Source: Diphasiastrum complanatum (lineage: Eukaryota; Streptophyta; Lycopodiopsida; Lycopodiales; Lycopodiaceae). Taken from it: a stretch of DNA of 64,000 nucleotides. The stretch is taken from positions 48,088,921-48,152,920 of the forward strand of contig CM055110.1 in assembly GCA_029204225.1 (NCBI GenBank), in the 5' to 3' direction. Position numbers and translations under genes: made by a program. This document shows, piece after piece, positions 21,404 to 32,340 of this stretch. Numbering within the stretch: position 1 is the first letter of the stretch; every line of letters begins with the position of its first letter. The notes under the pieces were generated by a model. That model saw only the letters and a program-made list of their open reading frames with translations. It searched no databases and was not told the origin of the DNA.

Positions 21404-23250
21404 TCATGATGGATGCACCATAAATAGAGAAATCTGAGGCTTCCAAGCTTCATAAGAATCATGGAGATCAAGATCATAAGATGTTAAACAATGATGATTA
21501 TCAAGATTATGCTTTCTAGCTTGACTAGTCCACATACAATGAACTATATCCATGTTGCATCTAATCTTGATATCAAAGACTACCTTGATCTTTTTCAGGC
21601 TAGTTACTCTCTCAAGGATGTAAGTGTCCACTTTGGATGCTTCACTTAATCTCAAGAGGAGTTTACAATTTTCCTCAAAACATGTGAAAACATGATTTTC
21701 AAAAAAGTGAGTACCAAGCTCAATCTTGTTCTTACTAGAACCAAGAGCACACTTTTGACAATACAATATCTTGCTTTCAAAAAGTATTGGAAACATATCT
21801 AAGTCAATAATGACAAGAAACATGTCCATACCATAAGCATCATACAAAACTAGTATAGCTTTTCTTGAACTTTGAGATCCAAAAAATTCAATGAAGCAAG
21901 ATAGCATTTCAAGCAAAGGAAGAGAAGCATATATGAATGTGTTGTAGTAGATACAACATGAAAGATGCCCCTCTTTTCCATGTAAGGTGAGCCATAAAGA
22001 CTCGGCCATGCATCTTGAAAATCTTCTTGAAATCATATGAAGAAGAAACTCCTCCTCACACTTTGGCCCCATAATAACTTGAATACCTTCAAAAAAGATA
22101 ACTTGTGATGCTTCTTGAGAAGCCTTGATCTCGGCCACTTCCAAGATTGAATCTTCATGCAACATGACAACTCTATTCACAATCATTTTTGAAATAGAGA
22201 GTGTAAAGACACTAAAGGCCTCCTTGATGGATGAGTATCCAATCATGATCCATGAGCTTGGATCATCCTTCCTCCTTCTTTCCAAGGGAATATGTGCAAA
22301 GCAAGCACTACCAAGTTTACTAAGGTGATCAACCTTAGGCTTCATCTTGAATAAAACTTCATATGGTGATATTCCTTCAAGAGCTCCAATACTCCTCAAA
22401 GCTTTGATATTCAATGAGAATTTCTTCTCAACATATGCTTTGAATAATAAGGAATAATCATACACCATAATACTTGAAGAGAGAAGATATGTGCATCTTG
22501 TGTGATCATCCTCCTTTGAAATATTGGACATATAAGAAACATCAAGAGAGTTTGCACTCTCACTTGGATCCAATTTGTAGATGCCTTCAAATCTTGATCC
22601 ATATGCAAGGATCTCACCATCCTTCTTGATCACACAATTGTCAATATTGAAACTGACATCAAAGCCACTATCAAGAAGTTGGCCAACACTTAAGATTTTC
22701 TTTGTAAGCTTTGTGACAAAAAGAACATTGTTGAGAAAGAAATCTTTGGAAGATGCAAGCTTCAAGGAAATAATCCCTACTCCTTCAATATTGCACTCAT
22801 GCTTACTTGCAATGTATATGGTCTTCTTGACTCCATCATAAGGCATAATAGATGAAAAAGAGTGCTTGGAGCCACACATATGTGAAGATGCTCCACTATC
22901 AATATACCATGAGTCATCCTTGTTGAAGGTGGAAGAGGAGAAGCTTGATGACATAAGAGAGCCTTCTCCATCACTTGCAATATAGTCTTCTTTCTCATTG
23001 GTGATGTTGTCTTGATTGAGTTGATTCTTCTTCTTGAAGCAATGGGTGGCATAATGGCCTTTCTTGCCACAATAAAAGCACTTGATCTTCTTCTTCTTGA
23101 GATTTGAAGTAGAAGCATGAGAGGTATCCTCCTCCTCCTCTCCATCTTGGTCTTTAGATTTGTTATTAGAGAAGTGATGGTGTTGCTTCTTACTCCTCTC
23201 TTTGTGCTTGGCAAATAGAACTTTACCATCATCATGATTGAGTGATATGG
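21404..23250 (-). CDS. Element A polyprotein: Gag end, protease, IN tail, unknown C-terminal region
   Basis: The minus strand is open from about 23250 to 21404; the first ATG inside is at 22954, but the frame starts upstream within gag, whose N-terminal half is deleted. In order: a basic Gag tail, a zinc knuckle CFYCGKKGHYATHC (about 23040-23085), the protease site WYIDSGASSHMCG, the pre-integrase region (NNVLFVTKLTKKILSVGQLL), a deletion of the integrase core, then GISPYEVLFKMKPKVDHLSK and ACFAHIPLERRRKDDPSSW from the integrase end. After about residue 280 of the 516-codon part comes a region of about 230 residues that I do not recognise and that is shared with element B (NHVFT.FE..CKLLLRLSEAS.., MDxxLVIxxLDMFP). 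The protein would give Gag and protease but no RT. Confidence 0.8.
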
Positions 23251-23912
23251 TGTGCTACCAACTCCTATGCAAGATCTTGCAACAAACTATGAGATGATTC
23301 TCACTAACTATCTCAATCTCTCCAAAACTAGATCTACTTCACATCAAATGATGGAGTATGGGCAAAGTAATGATCAAACACTCTTAGCACGTGTGAAATA
23401 CACTAAGAAACCAAATTTGACTCAAATACAATGATATTTCATGAAACAAAATGGCTAAGATCTCAAAATAGTGCCTAGATCACATATAGATGAGATTAGT
23501 AAGCATTCAACTATGATTTTGGATCAAACAGACAATCTCTTGACCAAACCAAATGTGTCCACCCAGGTCTAGGTGCCCTACCTAACCCTCTTCAGAAGCT
23601 TATAACTTTTGATTGGCTCAACCAAATGGAATAAATCTGATTGCATCAAAAACTAGACAAAAATAGCTTCAAAACAAGCTATCTAGCAAGATTTTTGGAT
23701 CAAAACATGAAAGAGAACTCCCAAACTGAAATTGGATGTTCCTCACATGTGTCTGAGCACCTGATTTCGTACAGTACCAGGTCAGATCCAATCAACTCTT
23801 TTGATCCAAAATTGGACAAGATAGCTAGGAAAATAGATCTTGACAATTTCTAGCTCAAGATTGATAAATAGATTTCACTCAAATGGACCAAAATGCATGG
23901 TAACCTTAGGTA
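23251..23912 (-). other. 5' leader of copia element A
   Basis: Non-coding leader between gag and the primer-binding site. It is clearly related to the leader of element B (34985-35686): both begin with GTG(T/C)TACCAACTCCTAT and share blocks such as AACTAGA(T/C)C and the CACGTGTGAAA motif. Retained leader similarity in RT-less elements may reflect packaging or priming signals. Confidence 0.7.
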
Positions 23913-23925
23913 GGCTCTAATACCA
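23913..23925 (-). promoter_or_regulatory. Primer-binding site of copia element A
   Basis: Minus strand TGGTATTAGAGCC, one base from the perfect initiator tRNA-Met site; it abuts the LTR. Confidence 0.9.
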
Positions 23926-24717
23926 TGTTGATTTCACACGTGTGGACTGTCCACAACATGTACTTGTGATCTCCTAAGGTGTGTAGATGCACCAAGATCA
24001 CGACTAAATTGAGATTCAAGATCTATCTTTGATTCTATGGCAAAAACACACTACTACATGCATTCAATCACTTCCAACTCTCACTCACACGTGCGGGAAG
24101 TATTAAAAAATTATGATAAGTAAAAACAAGATGCTCTCCTCGGGTAGAGAGAGAAAATCATCATGAGATCTGGGGTAGAGAGAGAAAGCTAGAAATCCAA
24201 TAGCACTCAAAATCCACTCAATCTCCAAAATCTATTATATCCAGATGAGGAGTACAATGATACTAGTAGATCCACGAGCTACCACTATGCTTAACTATGA
24301 TTGGACCACACTTTGCCACCTCTTAATCCTATTGGACCATTGATCCATGCACCTCTGAATTCTATTGGACCACTCATGGTTCCACCTCTAAATCCTATTG
24401 GACCTCTTAAACTTCATCAAACAAAAGCATTACACTTGTCTACACTCTAATTGGCACGAGTTTGGCCTCCTACTCTATTTTGGCTCAATAGTGGCATTAC
24501 AAGTAGAAATGGATAATTTGCCATCTATGCCAAATTTGACCCTATCAACATCCTACACCTAAATGCTTGACTATGAAATTCTATGAGACCCCTATATCAA
24601 ACATTTTTTATTTGCTTTACAATTCTCCACACGTGGGAACATCCTCCACACATGTGAGATTCACTTACAAACTCTATCATACAAAATACCAAGCTAGATT
24701 TTTGCCAATTTCTCTCA
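23926..24717 (-). repeat. 5' LTR of copia element A
   Basis: 792 bp, nearly the same as the 3' LTR, with scattered substitutions and two indels. Termini TGTTGATTTC and CAATTTCTCTCA; followed by the duplicated CTATG. The LTR pair differs enough that the insertion is not very recent. Confidence 0.9.
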
Positions 24718-24722
24718 CTATG
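24718..24722. repeat. Target-site duplication of copia A, right copy (CTATG)
   Basis: Identical to 20295-20299. Confidence 0.9.
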
Positions 24723-24944
24723 TTGTTCATATGATCATTGGTAAATTTTGCCTATTAGGTGCTTGGATTAGCATGATTCATGAAACATTGATGCACTTCC
24801 ACATGTGATCAAAGAGTTGGTTCTGGTCTACACATAACTACTTATACAACAATAGCGAACATATTCAAGCAGCCACACATTCTCAAAAAGCATCACACAA
24901 CCACCAATCGAAGTGCCTGTACATCGTAGGTCCAAATCAACGCT

Positions 24945-25095
24945 CATTGCCAAATGTTGGAGGCATCGAATAACACATTTATTAGCAAGCAAAGAAGTAA
25001 TTTATTGCCAAATCTTGAGGGCATTGCATGGCGCATTCATTAGCAAGCAGAGGAGTAGCTCAAGCATAAGTCTTGAAGGCATCGAACAACATGTT
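24945..25095 (+). repeat. Short tandem array, about 64-bp unit, 2.5 copies
   Basis: The unit ATTGCCAAATGTTGGAGGCA...TTAGCAAGCAAAGAAG (from 24947) recurs at 25012 and, less well, at about 25060 (AAGTCTTGAAGGCATCGAAC). Function unknown. Confidence 0.6.
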
Positions 25096-25099
25096 AGTT

Positions 25100-25990
25100 G
25101 GTGGTGGTAAGATCGAACGTAAAGGTGATCGATCAATTATTGGCTCTTTCCTGTCCTTTTGCTTTGATGCATTCACAAATAATAAGTCTCAAAAAATTGG
25201 CATGAAAGAGAGCATTATTAATAGCCTTTGAGATGGACAACAAAAGGAGTGTGTAGATATATTTGAGTTTCATTGTTTCATCTTTGCTCCATGTCTTAGA
25301 TCTTTCTCAATGCGATGTGCATAATCTTCGCTCTCTTTTTTGTGCGTAGTTAGATTTTAGATTTATTTTAGAGTCTTTCTTGAATCCAAGGGTTAATGGA
25401 GTAAAGAGTCTACCGCTACAGATGCTTATGTTAGTTTTTTCTATTGTTGTCAATTTGGAGTGTGGATTTTAAATTGCGTTGGAGCAAGCTTTGACTCTTC
25501 AACTTAGGTTTCATGTAGTCTTAGCTTTATGAAACATTGCAAAAAATAAAAATTTCACACTAGATTAGAAACCATAAGATCGAAATGGAATGCATAAATA
25601 AAATCATATTATACACTAGATCCCGATCACCCTAATTCAAACCTTGGCTTTGATTTATTACCAAGACCAACCCTTAGGCAAGTTTTTTCCTAAAAGCTTT
25701 TGAATGTCAGGGTTAAATGTTTCATTTTGTTTATTGACTCATGTCAATAAGGAATCGATAGACTATCCGAAACTATTGAGATGATAGTGGTTCCATGATA
25801 AATCTACTTGTTTGTATTAGCTTGCATTATGATTGACCTAAAGGTAACTCAAACTTGTGGTAGGGCTTGAAGGTGGGATAGTGATTGTATATATCAATAG
25901 CTAATAAGACATGATAGAAAAATTCCAAAGCTCTCGATGGACTATTATAATTAGTTGAGAGTGCAGACAAGTGTTGGGTTTTTCCCTCCA
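25100..25990. other. Unassigned AT-rich spacer
   Basis: No supported gene or element terminus. A stretch around 25640-25760 (CCAAGACCAACCC, GTCAGGGTTAAATG) has an LTR-like look but no ends can be assigned. Confidence 0.4.
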
Positions 25991-25994
25991 TTTT

Positions 25995-26515
25995 TTATTT
26001 TCCCTCACCTGCACCTATATTTAGCTGGCTATGCAATCCAAGGTCAGCTTCCACATATGCCCTTGTTCTTCTTGACAAAGGTCCAACATCTACAACACAT
26101 TCTTTTCTTGGTAGCCTTTGAAGAATGATTTCCTTCGTTGTTTTTCGAAGTCGACCTAAATTTGTTAATTCAAAATCATAAACAATAATGTCAACTTCCT
26201 CAAGGACAAGGTCACCTATGTGGGGCCGATTTTTTATTGTGCGGTGGTTTTTTTTACCATTTGAGTTGCCAATCATTTCAGGAACATACTTTTCTATGTA
26301 TGCATCATGATGTTTTGTTCAATACCAATGTACTTCTCTCCATTCTGGGACTTTGACAAATCGACAACCTTGCATAACCAAAAGGAATGGCCAAGAGAAT
26401 CATCATTTGCAAGTGTGGTAGCCATTCTACCCACCTTGATTTCTTGCACATGTCCCTTCCAAAAGCTAGCAAGTTCTTTTTGTCTTTGACGAGATTTGCG
26501 AGTTCCCAAATACAT
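25995..26515 (-). pseudogene. Protein-coding remnant of unknown family
   Basis: Two minus-strand frames (26515-26294 and 26276-25995) read as one protein with a single frameshift near 26320. Part one ends in a block like SFWLCKVVDLSK; part two begins HDAYIEKYVPEMIG (in the shifted frame) and continues with LEEVDIIVYDFELTNLGRLRK. A tryptophan-rich FWL(C/A)KV block followed by HWY and then a VYDF block suggests a small beta-rich domain often placed at the end of plant transposon proteins, but I cannot name it. No zinc, signal or membrane features. Confidence 0.4.
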
Positions 26516-26644
26516 CTCTTGTATATGGAGATTGAATGTTAGAAGGATCTTGGCACTTTGATTTCCTACATTCTTCGAGAAAAGGGAATTTTACATCAAA
26601 TGACGGAATCTAAAGAGGTTTACGATGGCCCAGCTAGGACGCAG

Positions 26645-26908
26645 TGAATGAATCTTGCCGAACCAGGAGAACCGGAAAAGATTGTACAAGTGGGATCACA
26701 ACTTACTCATGAACAGTATCAAGCACTCCGCTTGTTACTTATTAAGTATCAAGATTGTTGTGCATGGACTTATCCAGATTTGAAGGGTATTCCGACATCA
26801 GTGATTGAACATACCATACCTTTAGTACCTGATGCAGTTCCAAAGGTTACAAATTTCTATCGCTGTAATCCTAATGTGGCAGATCTGGAAGGAACAGAGA
26901 TCATTTGT
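26645..26908 (+). pseudogene. Ty3/gypsy pre-RT fragment
   Basis: This 87-codon frame matches the first part of the gypsy fragment at 18238 (LTHEQYQALRLLLIKYQDCC, IEHTIPLVPDAVPKVTNFYR). It is cut before the first RT block and runs into other sequence at about 26880. Its frame is open, so it may be a fairly recent scrap of the same clade as the element at 53-64 kb. Confidence 0.8.
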
Positions 26909-26910
26909 TG

Positions 26911-27128
26911 AATATCCTCAAGAATAGTAGAAACCTCATTAGTCATTGCATTACTCTTTGAGAGCCAAGAAAATGACATCTCTAAAGTAGTACGATTAGT
27001 TGTTACTCCATGAGTATGGACTCCTGGTTTTCAAAGAATTCTTCCCACCAACTTGAATCGACATTTTTGGCATATAGCTTGGCTTTTTCAATGAGAAGCC
27101 TGGCATCCATCCGATCCTTGTCATTGAT
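26911..27128 (-). pseudogene. Host-gene-like fragment, left of a copia LTR
   Basis: The minus strand reads INDKDRMDARLLIEKAKLYA, then KNVDSSWWEEFFENQESIL without a stop, followed after one stop and a frame change by SWLSKSNAMTNEVSTILEDI. It is helical and not like any retroelement protein known to me. It starts exactly at the LTR boundary (27129), and the minus-strand gene piece on the other side of the copia remnant (28325-29600) ends facing it, so both may be parts of one gene. Confidence 0.4.
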
Positions 27129-27625
27129 TGTTGATACTCAATGAAATTGGCCGTAAACATTCTGTCAGCATAAATGAACCAAAATTGTAGCTCTGCAAAA
27201 ATGAACTAAAACAGCCACAGACGACACTATCGCAAAAAGACGACAGTGTCGAGATTTTGCGAAAAATGTGAAAAAGACGATAGTGCCCTTAAATCTCATT
27301 TAGGATTGCTCCACACTTTGCCAGAGTCATTTCCTTGACATTTGAGGCTCTTTGGAAAAAGTGAAAAAATGTGACATTGTGATTTTACACGAGATTTCTG
27401 TCAGGCGAAAAATGCAAAAAAGACGACACTGCATTTTTCAATGGAATTTTTGACAGGCAAAAAAGACGACACTATTGTCAACTTCGTGTAATTTTGCAGA
27501 CTATGTAAAAACACTTGTAATTCTGCAAACTATATAAAAACATGAAAAAATCCATAGAACTGGATAAAGAATGGATGAAGATTAAAACCGATTAGTCGAT
27601 TGGTAAGAAAGAGAATAATCCAACA
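27129..27625 (-). repeat. 3' LTR of a minus-strand copia (family F)
   Basis: 497 bp with ends TGTTGGATTA and TATCAACA on the minus strand. A PPT (AAGGGAGAG) precedes it after the RNase H frame. The LTR carries repeated motifs around GACGACACT and GCGAAAAA. Related LTRs lie at 42555 and 46792. Confidence 0.8.
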
Positions 27626-27626
27626 C

Positions 27627-28316
27627 TCTCCCTTAATCTGAATCCTTGAATGCCTTGACCTTCAAACTTAGTTCTACACAGAATCTTCTGTGTGATTCCA
27701 AACTTAATGCTTTAGTAAAAACATCTGCTGTCATATCTTGCGTTCTACAGTATTGCAATCTGACCTCTTCGTTGAGAACTTTGCTTCTGACGAAATGATA
27801 CTTCAGTTCAATTTGCTCACTCCTGGAATGAGATCTAGGGCTGGTTGATAAAACAATGGCACTTTGATTATCACAAAATAATATCGTTGGGGCATATTGA
27901 TTCAGACCAATATCTGAGAGTAAATTCCTCAGCCAAATTGCTTCCTTTGTAGCTTGAGAGGCTGCGATATACTCTGATTCAGTGGAAGATAGAGCTATCG
28001 AAGATTGCTTGCGACTGTTCCAGGAAACTGGACCATTCTTGAGGAAGAATGTAAATTCAGAAGTAGATTTACAAGTGTCTACATCTCCTGCCTAACTTGC
28101 ATTTGTGTAATCACTGAGTAAATTGAGTTTGTCGTTGTCGACTGTTCCATAACAAATGCAAAAGTCCATAGTAGCTCAAAGATATCTCATGACTCTGATA
28201 AGAGCCTTCCAATGTGTTATACTAGGATTAGTCATAAACTGACTGAGTGAGCTGACTGCAAAAGCTATGTCTGGCCTAGTACAGATCATGGTGTACATAA
28301 GAGTTCCGTTCTAATG
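27627..28316 (-). pseudogene. Ty1/copia RNase H region
   Basis: The minus strand encodes GTLMYTMICTRPDIAFAVSS, a stop in place of Arg, then CKSTSEFTFFLKNGPVSWNS, SSTESEYIAASQATKEAIWL, TILFCDNQSAI, HSRSEQIELKYHFVRSKVL and RTQDMTADVFTKAL, i.e. the whole copia RNase H down to the end of Pol. The RNase H catalytic Glu (TESEY) and Asp (FCDNQ) are present; three stops were counted. RT and everything upstream is missing: at 28316 the sequence changes to a host-gene-like fragment. Its 3' LTR is 27129-27625. The copy at 45600-46785 is a close relative. Confidence 0.88.
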
Positions 28317-28324
28317 TAGAATAA

Positions 28325-29600
28325 GGTCTAGTCCTACTCAACCTCCATATTAGTAAGTAACTCCCCATTTGCCATGATATCAATGCATATACCATCAGTG
28401 TGTCCAATGTTGTCTAGATCTTGATCTAATGGGGCCCAAGTACCATTGTGTTCTTTCCATCTCTGATAATGAAACACCATACTAAGCATTTGTTTCTCTA
28501 TATTGTATCTAAATGATATGGATGAATGTTTGATTCTACAAGAAATATCTGCAGTGGATCTTATATCCCAACCTTTGTCTATGAATTTGAATAAAAAATC
28601 ATCTGATAGATTTTTGCAAACAAACAATGTGGGAGTTCGATGCACCTCCATGTTTGAAAAAGAGCTGACAAACAATGACATTGGAACAAACCAGCTTAAG
28701 TGCACATTTCTTGATCCAGTACTAGTTTTGAGTGACTTTTGTACATCATTATATAGCTTGGAATGAAAACATTTTATTATATTCTCGTTGACTGCAATCC
28801 ACCACACGTTATCTTGAAGATTAGGTAGAGGTATACACTCTAGTTTTCCCATTCCTCCATTTCTATCTGGAATATGCATCATAAAAAAACATTCCAAAAT
28901 CTACAAGTTCTTTTGTCGTTCGTCCTTTGTATTGCAATTTGCCAATTTCTAAATGGATGACATCTATAATACCTGAAAGAGATGCCACAGGTTCCCATTC
29001 ATGTATATTTTAAGGATATAGATCTGCAATACAAAATCATAATAAGCTCTGATTCATATATACGATTACGTTTTAAAAATGACAAGAAATCCAAAAAATT
29101 AAGATACAATTACACTTTAAAAAATCATGTGGATTTATAGCCTCCACATTAAATTCTGAATGCATATAAACATGTTGAATGAGCATCTCTGAAATGGTTT
29201 GTCCTCCTGAAGAAACTTTGAAATCAATAATCCGCCCTTTTCAATAAGATCTATATGTATACTTGGCCTTTTTCTTTTGGCAAAAAGCCCCTCTCGCCGA
29301 TGGATGCATCAGTACCCAAGAAACCTTATGATATTCACGAGCAATGCATGTGCCATCATTCTTCCCTCTCACTATAAAAAATTGCAGAGCATATCAAGGA
29401 TCTCGGTCTTCTTCTCATTACCATAGCCTGAAGAGTTCACATTTGAACTTGACGATATGAGAGTCCAGAGTATAATAGGCGCCAAACCTATTTGTGAGTC
29501 CCAAGATAGTTTTAACTTGAGGTTAACCCAAGCAGTTTAGTCAACCAGTCGTCGCGCACGCCAGCCAATAGTATGCCTACCGGACCGGAAATTCAAATTT
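28325..29600 (-). pseudogene. Multi-exon host-gene pseudogene
   Basis: On the minus strand an exon-like stretch (about 29600-29114) encodes LKLSWDSQIGLAPIILWTLI, YGNEKKTEILDMLCNF and, after a 1-base shift, VRGKNDGTCIAREYHKVSWV, IDFKVSSGGQTISEML. A GTAATT donor at about 29113 and a TTGCAG acceptor at 29024 bound a 90-bp intron. The next exon (29023-28325) encodes HEWEPVASLSGIIDVIHLEI and, after one shift, a 187-codon open frame with IPLPNLQDNVWWIAVNENII and DIRSTADISCRIKHSSISF. It is not a retroelement protein. From memory it resembles plant SMC-hinge proteins of the GMI1 type, but this is only an impression. Stops and two frameshifts mark it as a pseudogene. Confidence 0.5.
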
Positions 29601-29875
29601 GCCCAAACATGAACTGTGTTTTTTAGGTGAGGCGAGTTATATTACATAGAAGCCAGTATGTCAAGAACCAATTGGGCCACATGGACATAAACAGTGAGGA
29701 ATTAAAAAACTCGAAACAAACGGCCCTTCTAAGTTTGAGAACTCCTGTAATGGTCACCTCAAGTTTTCTCACCAAGGAGATCACAAAGAGAAAGATCCGA
29801 GCCTAAGAGGCTTACATATGGAGATAAAGGCAAACAATTGGAACTGAACTCCACTAATTATGCATGTTTTGTTTC

Positions 29876-31421
29876 ACATGAAGAGCCAAAGGATGTATAT
29901 GAAGCACTCAACTCAAAATAATGGTTTCTTGCCATGAAGGAGGAATGTGATGCATTGATTTCCAACAAGACATGGGAGCTTGTGGATCTTCCATCCAACA
30001 AGCACACTATTGGTTGCAAATGGGTTTTTTGAGTCAAATATAATCAAGATGGCACAACCAATAAGTACAAGGCAAGACTTTGTGCAAAGGGCTTTGCTCA
30101 AGTTTATGGACTCGATTATGAGGAGACTTTTGCTCCAGTTGCAAAGATGGTATCAATTAGAATCATCATTTCTATTGCTTGTTTTTTTAAATGGCAAGTT
30201 TTTCAACTAGATGTCTCAAATGCATTTTTAAATGGATATCTAGAAGAAGAAATTTATATGGAACAACCCCTTGGGTTCATCCAAGACAAGACCAAAGTTT
30301 GCTTGCTCTTCAAAAGTCTCTATGGACTAAAGCAAACACCAAGATCGTGGTATTCTCGACTTAACACTTTCCTTATCTCACTAGGATTCAATCTTAGTAA
30401 CTATGATCCTTCCTTGTATGTCAAGTTCTATGATAGTGATATTGTCATTCTTCTAATTTATTTTGATGATATTATCCTAACAGGAAGTTGTATCAATTCA
30501 GTTGAAAAAACCAAAATTGCACTTGGAAGAGAATTCAAGATGCAAGATCTTGGAAAAATTCATTACATCTTAGGATAAGAGATTGATTTTCATAATGAGA
30601 AAGATTTTGTTTGTCAATCCAAGTATGCTCTTTCAATGTTAGAAAAGCTCAATATGCTAGATTGTAAGAGTATTGATACTCCTATGGAGCAAATTGTAAA
30701 AGCCCCTAACAAGATCCTTTGTGGACATCACTCTTTTAAAGAGTCTTATAGGCTCCTTAATTTGGCTCACCATAACTAGGCCTAATGTAAGTTTTAGTAT
30801 TCATAAGTTGAGCCAAGCTATGCAAAATCCTACTATTCATCATTGGAAAATGGCCAAAAAGGTACTTAGGTATATATCTTCAACCTATGATTATGGTTTG
30901 TTATAAAAAAATGAAGATCTTTCTATTGTTGGCTATTCTGACTCGGATTTTGCTAGTGATAAAGTATATTGGAAATCTACAAGTGCATATGTCATATACC
31001 TTGGAAGAAATTTAATATCTTGGCTTTCCAAGAAGCAAGATACCATATCACTCTCATCTTGTGAAGCTGAATATAAGGCACTTACTACTACAACAAAAGA
31101 AGTGCTTTGGATCAAGAGGTTGCTTGTGGAGCTAAAGACTAAGAAGGAAGACGATCTACCATTGATCACGTGTGACAATATTTCAGCACAAGCCCTTGCC
31201 AACAATCCAATATTTCATGCAAGGAGCAAACACATCAAAGTTGCACATCACTTCGTGAGAGAGAAGCTCATTGGAGGGGAAATCTACTTGGAACACATCA
31301 ACACATCATCTTGTATTGCAGAGCTCACCAAACCTTTGAGCAAAAATTCCTTCATCAAGCATAGAGCCAATCTTGGATTAATTCCAAGATCCATGTTTAA
31401 GTCAACATACATTAATTTTTA
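29876..31421 (+). pseudogene. Ty1/copia RT and RNase H (element D)
   Basis: Coding starts in the linker before RT (HEEPKDVYEALNSK) and runs to the Pol stop at 31421. RT blocks are NKTWELVDLP, GCKWVF (stop after it), KARLCAKGFAQVYGLDYEE, FAPVAKMVSIRIIIS, FLNGYLEEEIYMEQP, LYGLKQTPRSWYSRLNTF and the catalytic LIYFDDIIL. After a stop at 30577 and a frame change near 30710 come SLIGSLIWLTITRPNVSF, RNase H blocks SSCEAEYKAL, TCDNISAQAL and HARSKHIKVAHHFVREKL. Damage is light: three stops and one frameshift. A PPT-like TTTTTAGGAG leads into an LTR at 31426. The 5' half of the element is absent. Confidence 0.88.
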
Positions 31422-31425
31422 GGAG

Positions 31426-32200
31426 TGTTGAAAAATGAAAAATCATCTGTCTTGACTTTAGGCTTTGGCAAAAGTTTTTTCTATGTGTATGTAATGTTTC
31501 ATATTGTAAATGCCAAATTTGGCCTAGAAGAAACTCAAGCTACATGATTTCTTGAAGTCTAGTTGGTCATATACAACTTGCATATAGAATGTAGACATAG
31601 AAATGTCAATAATAGGTTTGTAGAAACTCGTGGCACAGCACATGCAATGGTTGTAAGTGTTCCATAGTGACATGCAAGGCATGCACAAAGTGAATTGGAC
31701 ACATGCATGGTGATTTGTAAATTCCAATTTAGAATTTGACACTTGGTAAAAGTAGGTAGAGATGCATGCATGTAAAGTGATAAATGTCACTAGTTTTCTA
31801 GTTTTCACTTTTAGATGTGGATGAAATTTGGAGAGAGATGATTCTACCTCGAGCTACTCCAATCTCCATATATATGTGAAGGGTCTCTCATAATTTTTTA
31901 TGAAGAACCAAGCTTTGAAGATATTCCATGTCAGTTTGGATCTATACTATTGTTTGTCTGAATTTTGCTCTCCTTTTCTCTCTCTAACTCAAGTAGAGGT
32001 TTATGCTAATGCATTAAATTCTTGTACTTCTTCTCTTTTGTTTTTCAAAGTGATCATTCTTTGATTCCTAGCATGCTAGATTGTGCTTTGGCCATAAAAT
32101 CTTGTACTAGAACTTGATATTCAATCTAGAATGAATTTACGTGCTAAACACAAAGCTTAACAAGATCCTTCACACTTGAGGATCATTCCCCACGTGTGTC
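31426..32200 (+). repeat. 3' LTR of copia element D (right end approximate)
   Basis: It starts TGTTGAAAAATG right after the PPT. A TATA-like CCATATATATG occurs at about 31866 and a CTCTCTCTAACTC run at 31977, both in the order expected for U3-R. The last part has CCACGTGTGTC at 32191. I could not fix the CA end; it lies before the copia C coding sequence at about 32215. Confidence 0.6.
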
Positions 32201-32214
32201 AACTTGTTGGAATT

Positions 32215-32340
32215 TTATCATCACACCAAGAGGGAGGCTCTGACATTGTCAGAAATCCACAAAAAGAGGACAAGGCGTTGATGGTACAAGATCAACCAAG
32301 TAGATATGCCTATCAATGGTATCTTTATTCAGGTGCTTCA
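32215..32340 (+). pseudogene. Copia element C: gag end and start of protease
   Basis: The plus frame encodes SDIVRNPQKEDKALMVQDQP and then SRYAYQWYLYSGAS, i.e. the start of a copia protease. The catalytic Asp of the DSGAS motif is Tyr here. The frame is cut after GAS by element B and continues at 36516 with QHMTPCKSLF. CTTCA (32336-32340) is the target duplication of B. Confidence 0.75.

Larger units (their letters stand above)
20300..24717 (-). mobile_element. Copia element A: complete, RT-less LTR element
   Basis: Two LTRs (20300-21142 and 23926-24717) enclose 2.8 kb, with a primer-binding site at 23913-23925, a polypurine tract (GAGGAGGAG on the minus strand) next to the 3' LTR, and CTATG duplications outside. 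The inside codes for the end of Gag, protease, the integrase tail and an extra C-terminal region, but has no integrase core, RT or RNase H. It must have depended on another element for reverse transcription. Element B (32341-36510) has the same plan. Confidence 0.9.

Noticed and set aside
21255-23235. Additional frames (22777-23235 minus, 22125-22841 plus) inside element A
   Set aside because: They overlap the Gag-protease frame out of phase and show no domain.
29400-29875. 5' LTR of copia element D
   Set aside because: No sequence matching the LTR at 31426 is found left of the RT; the 5' half is simply missing.
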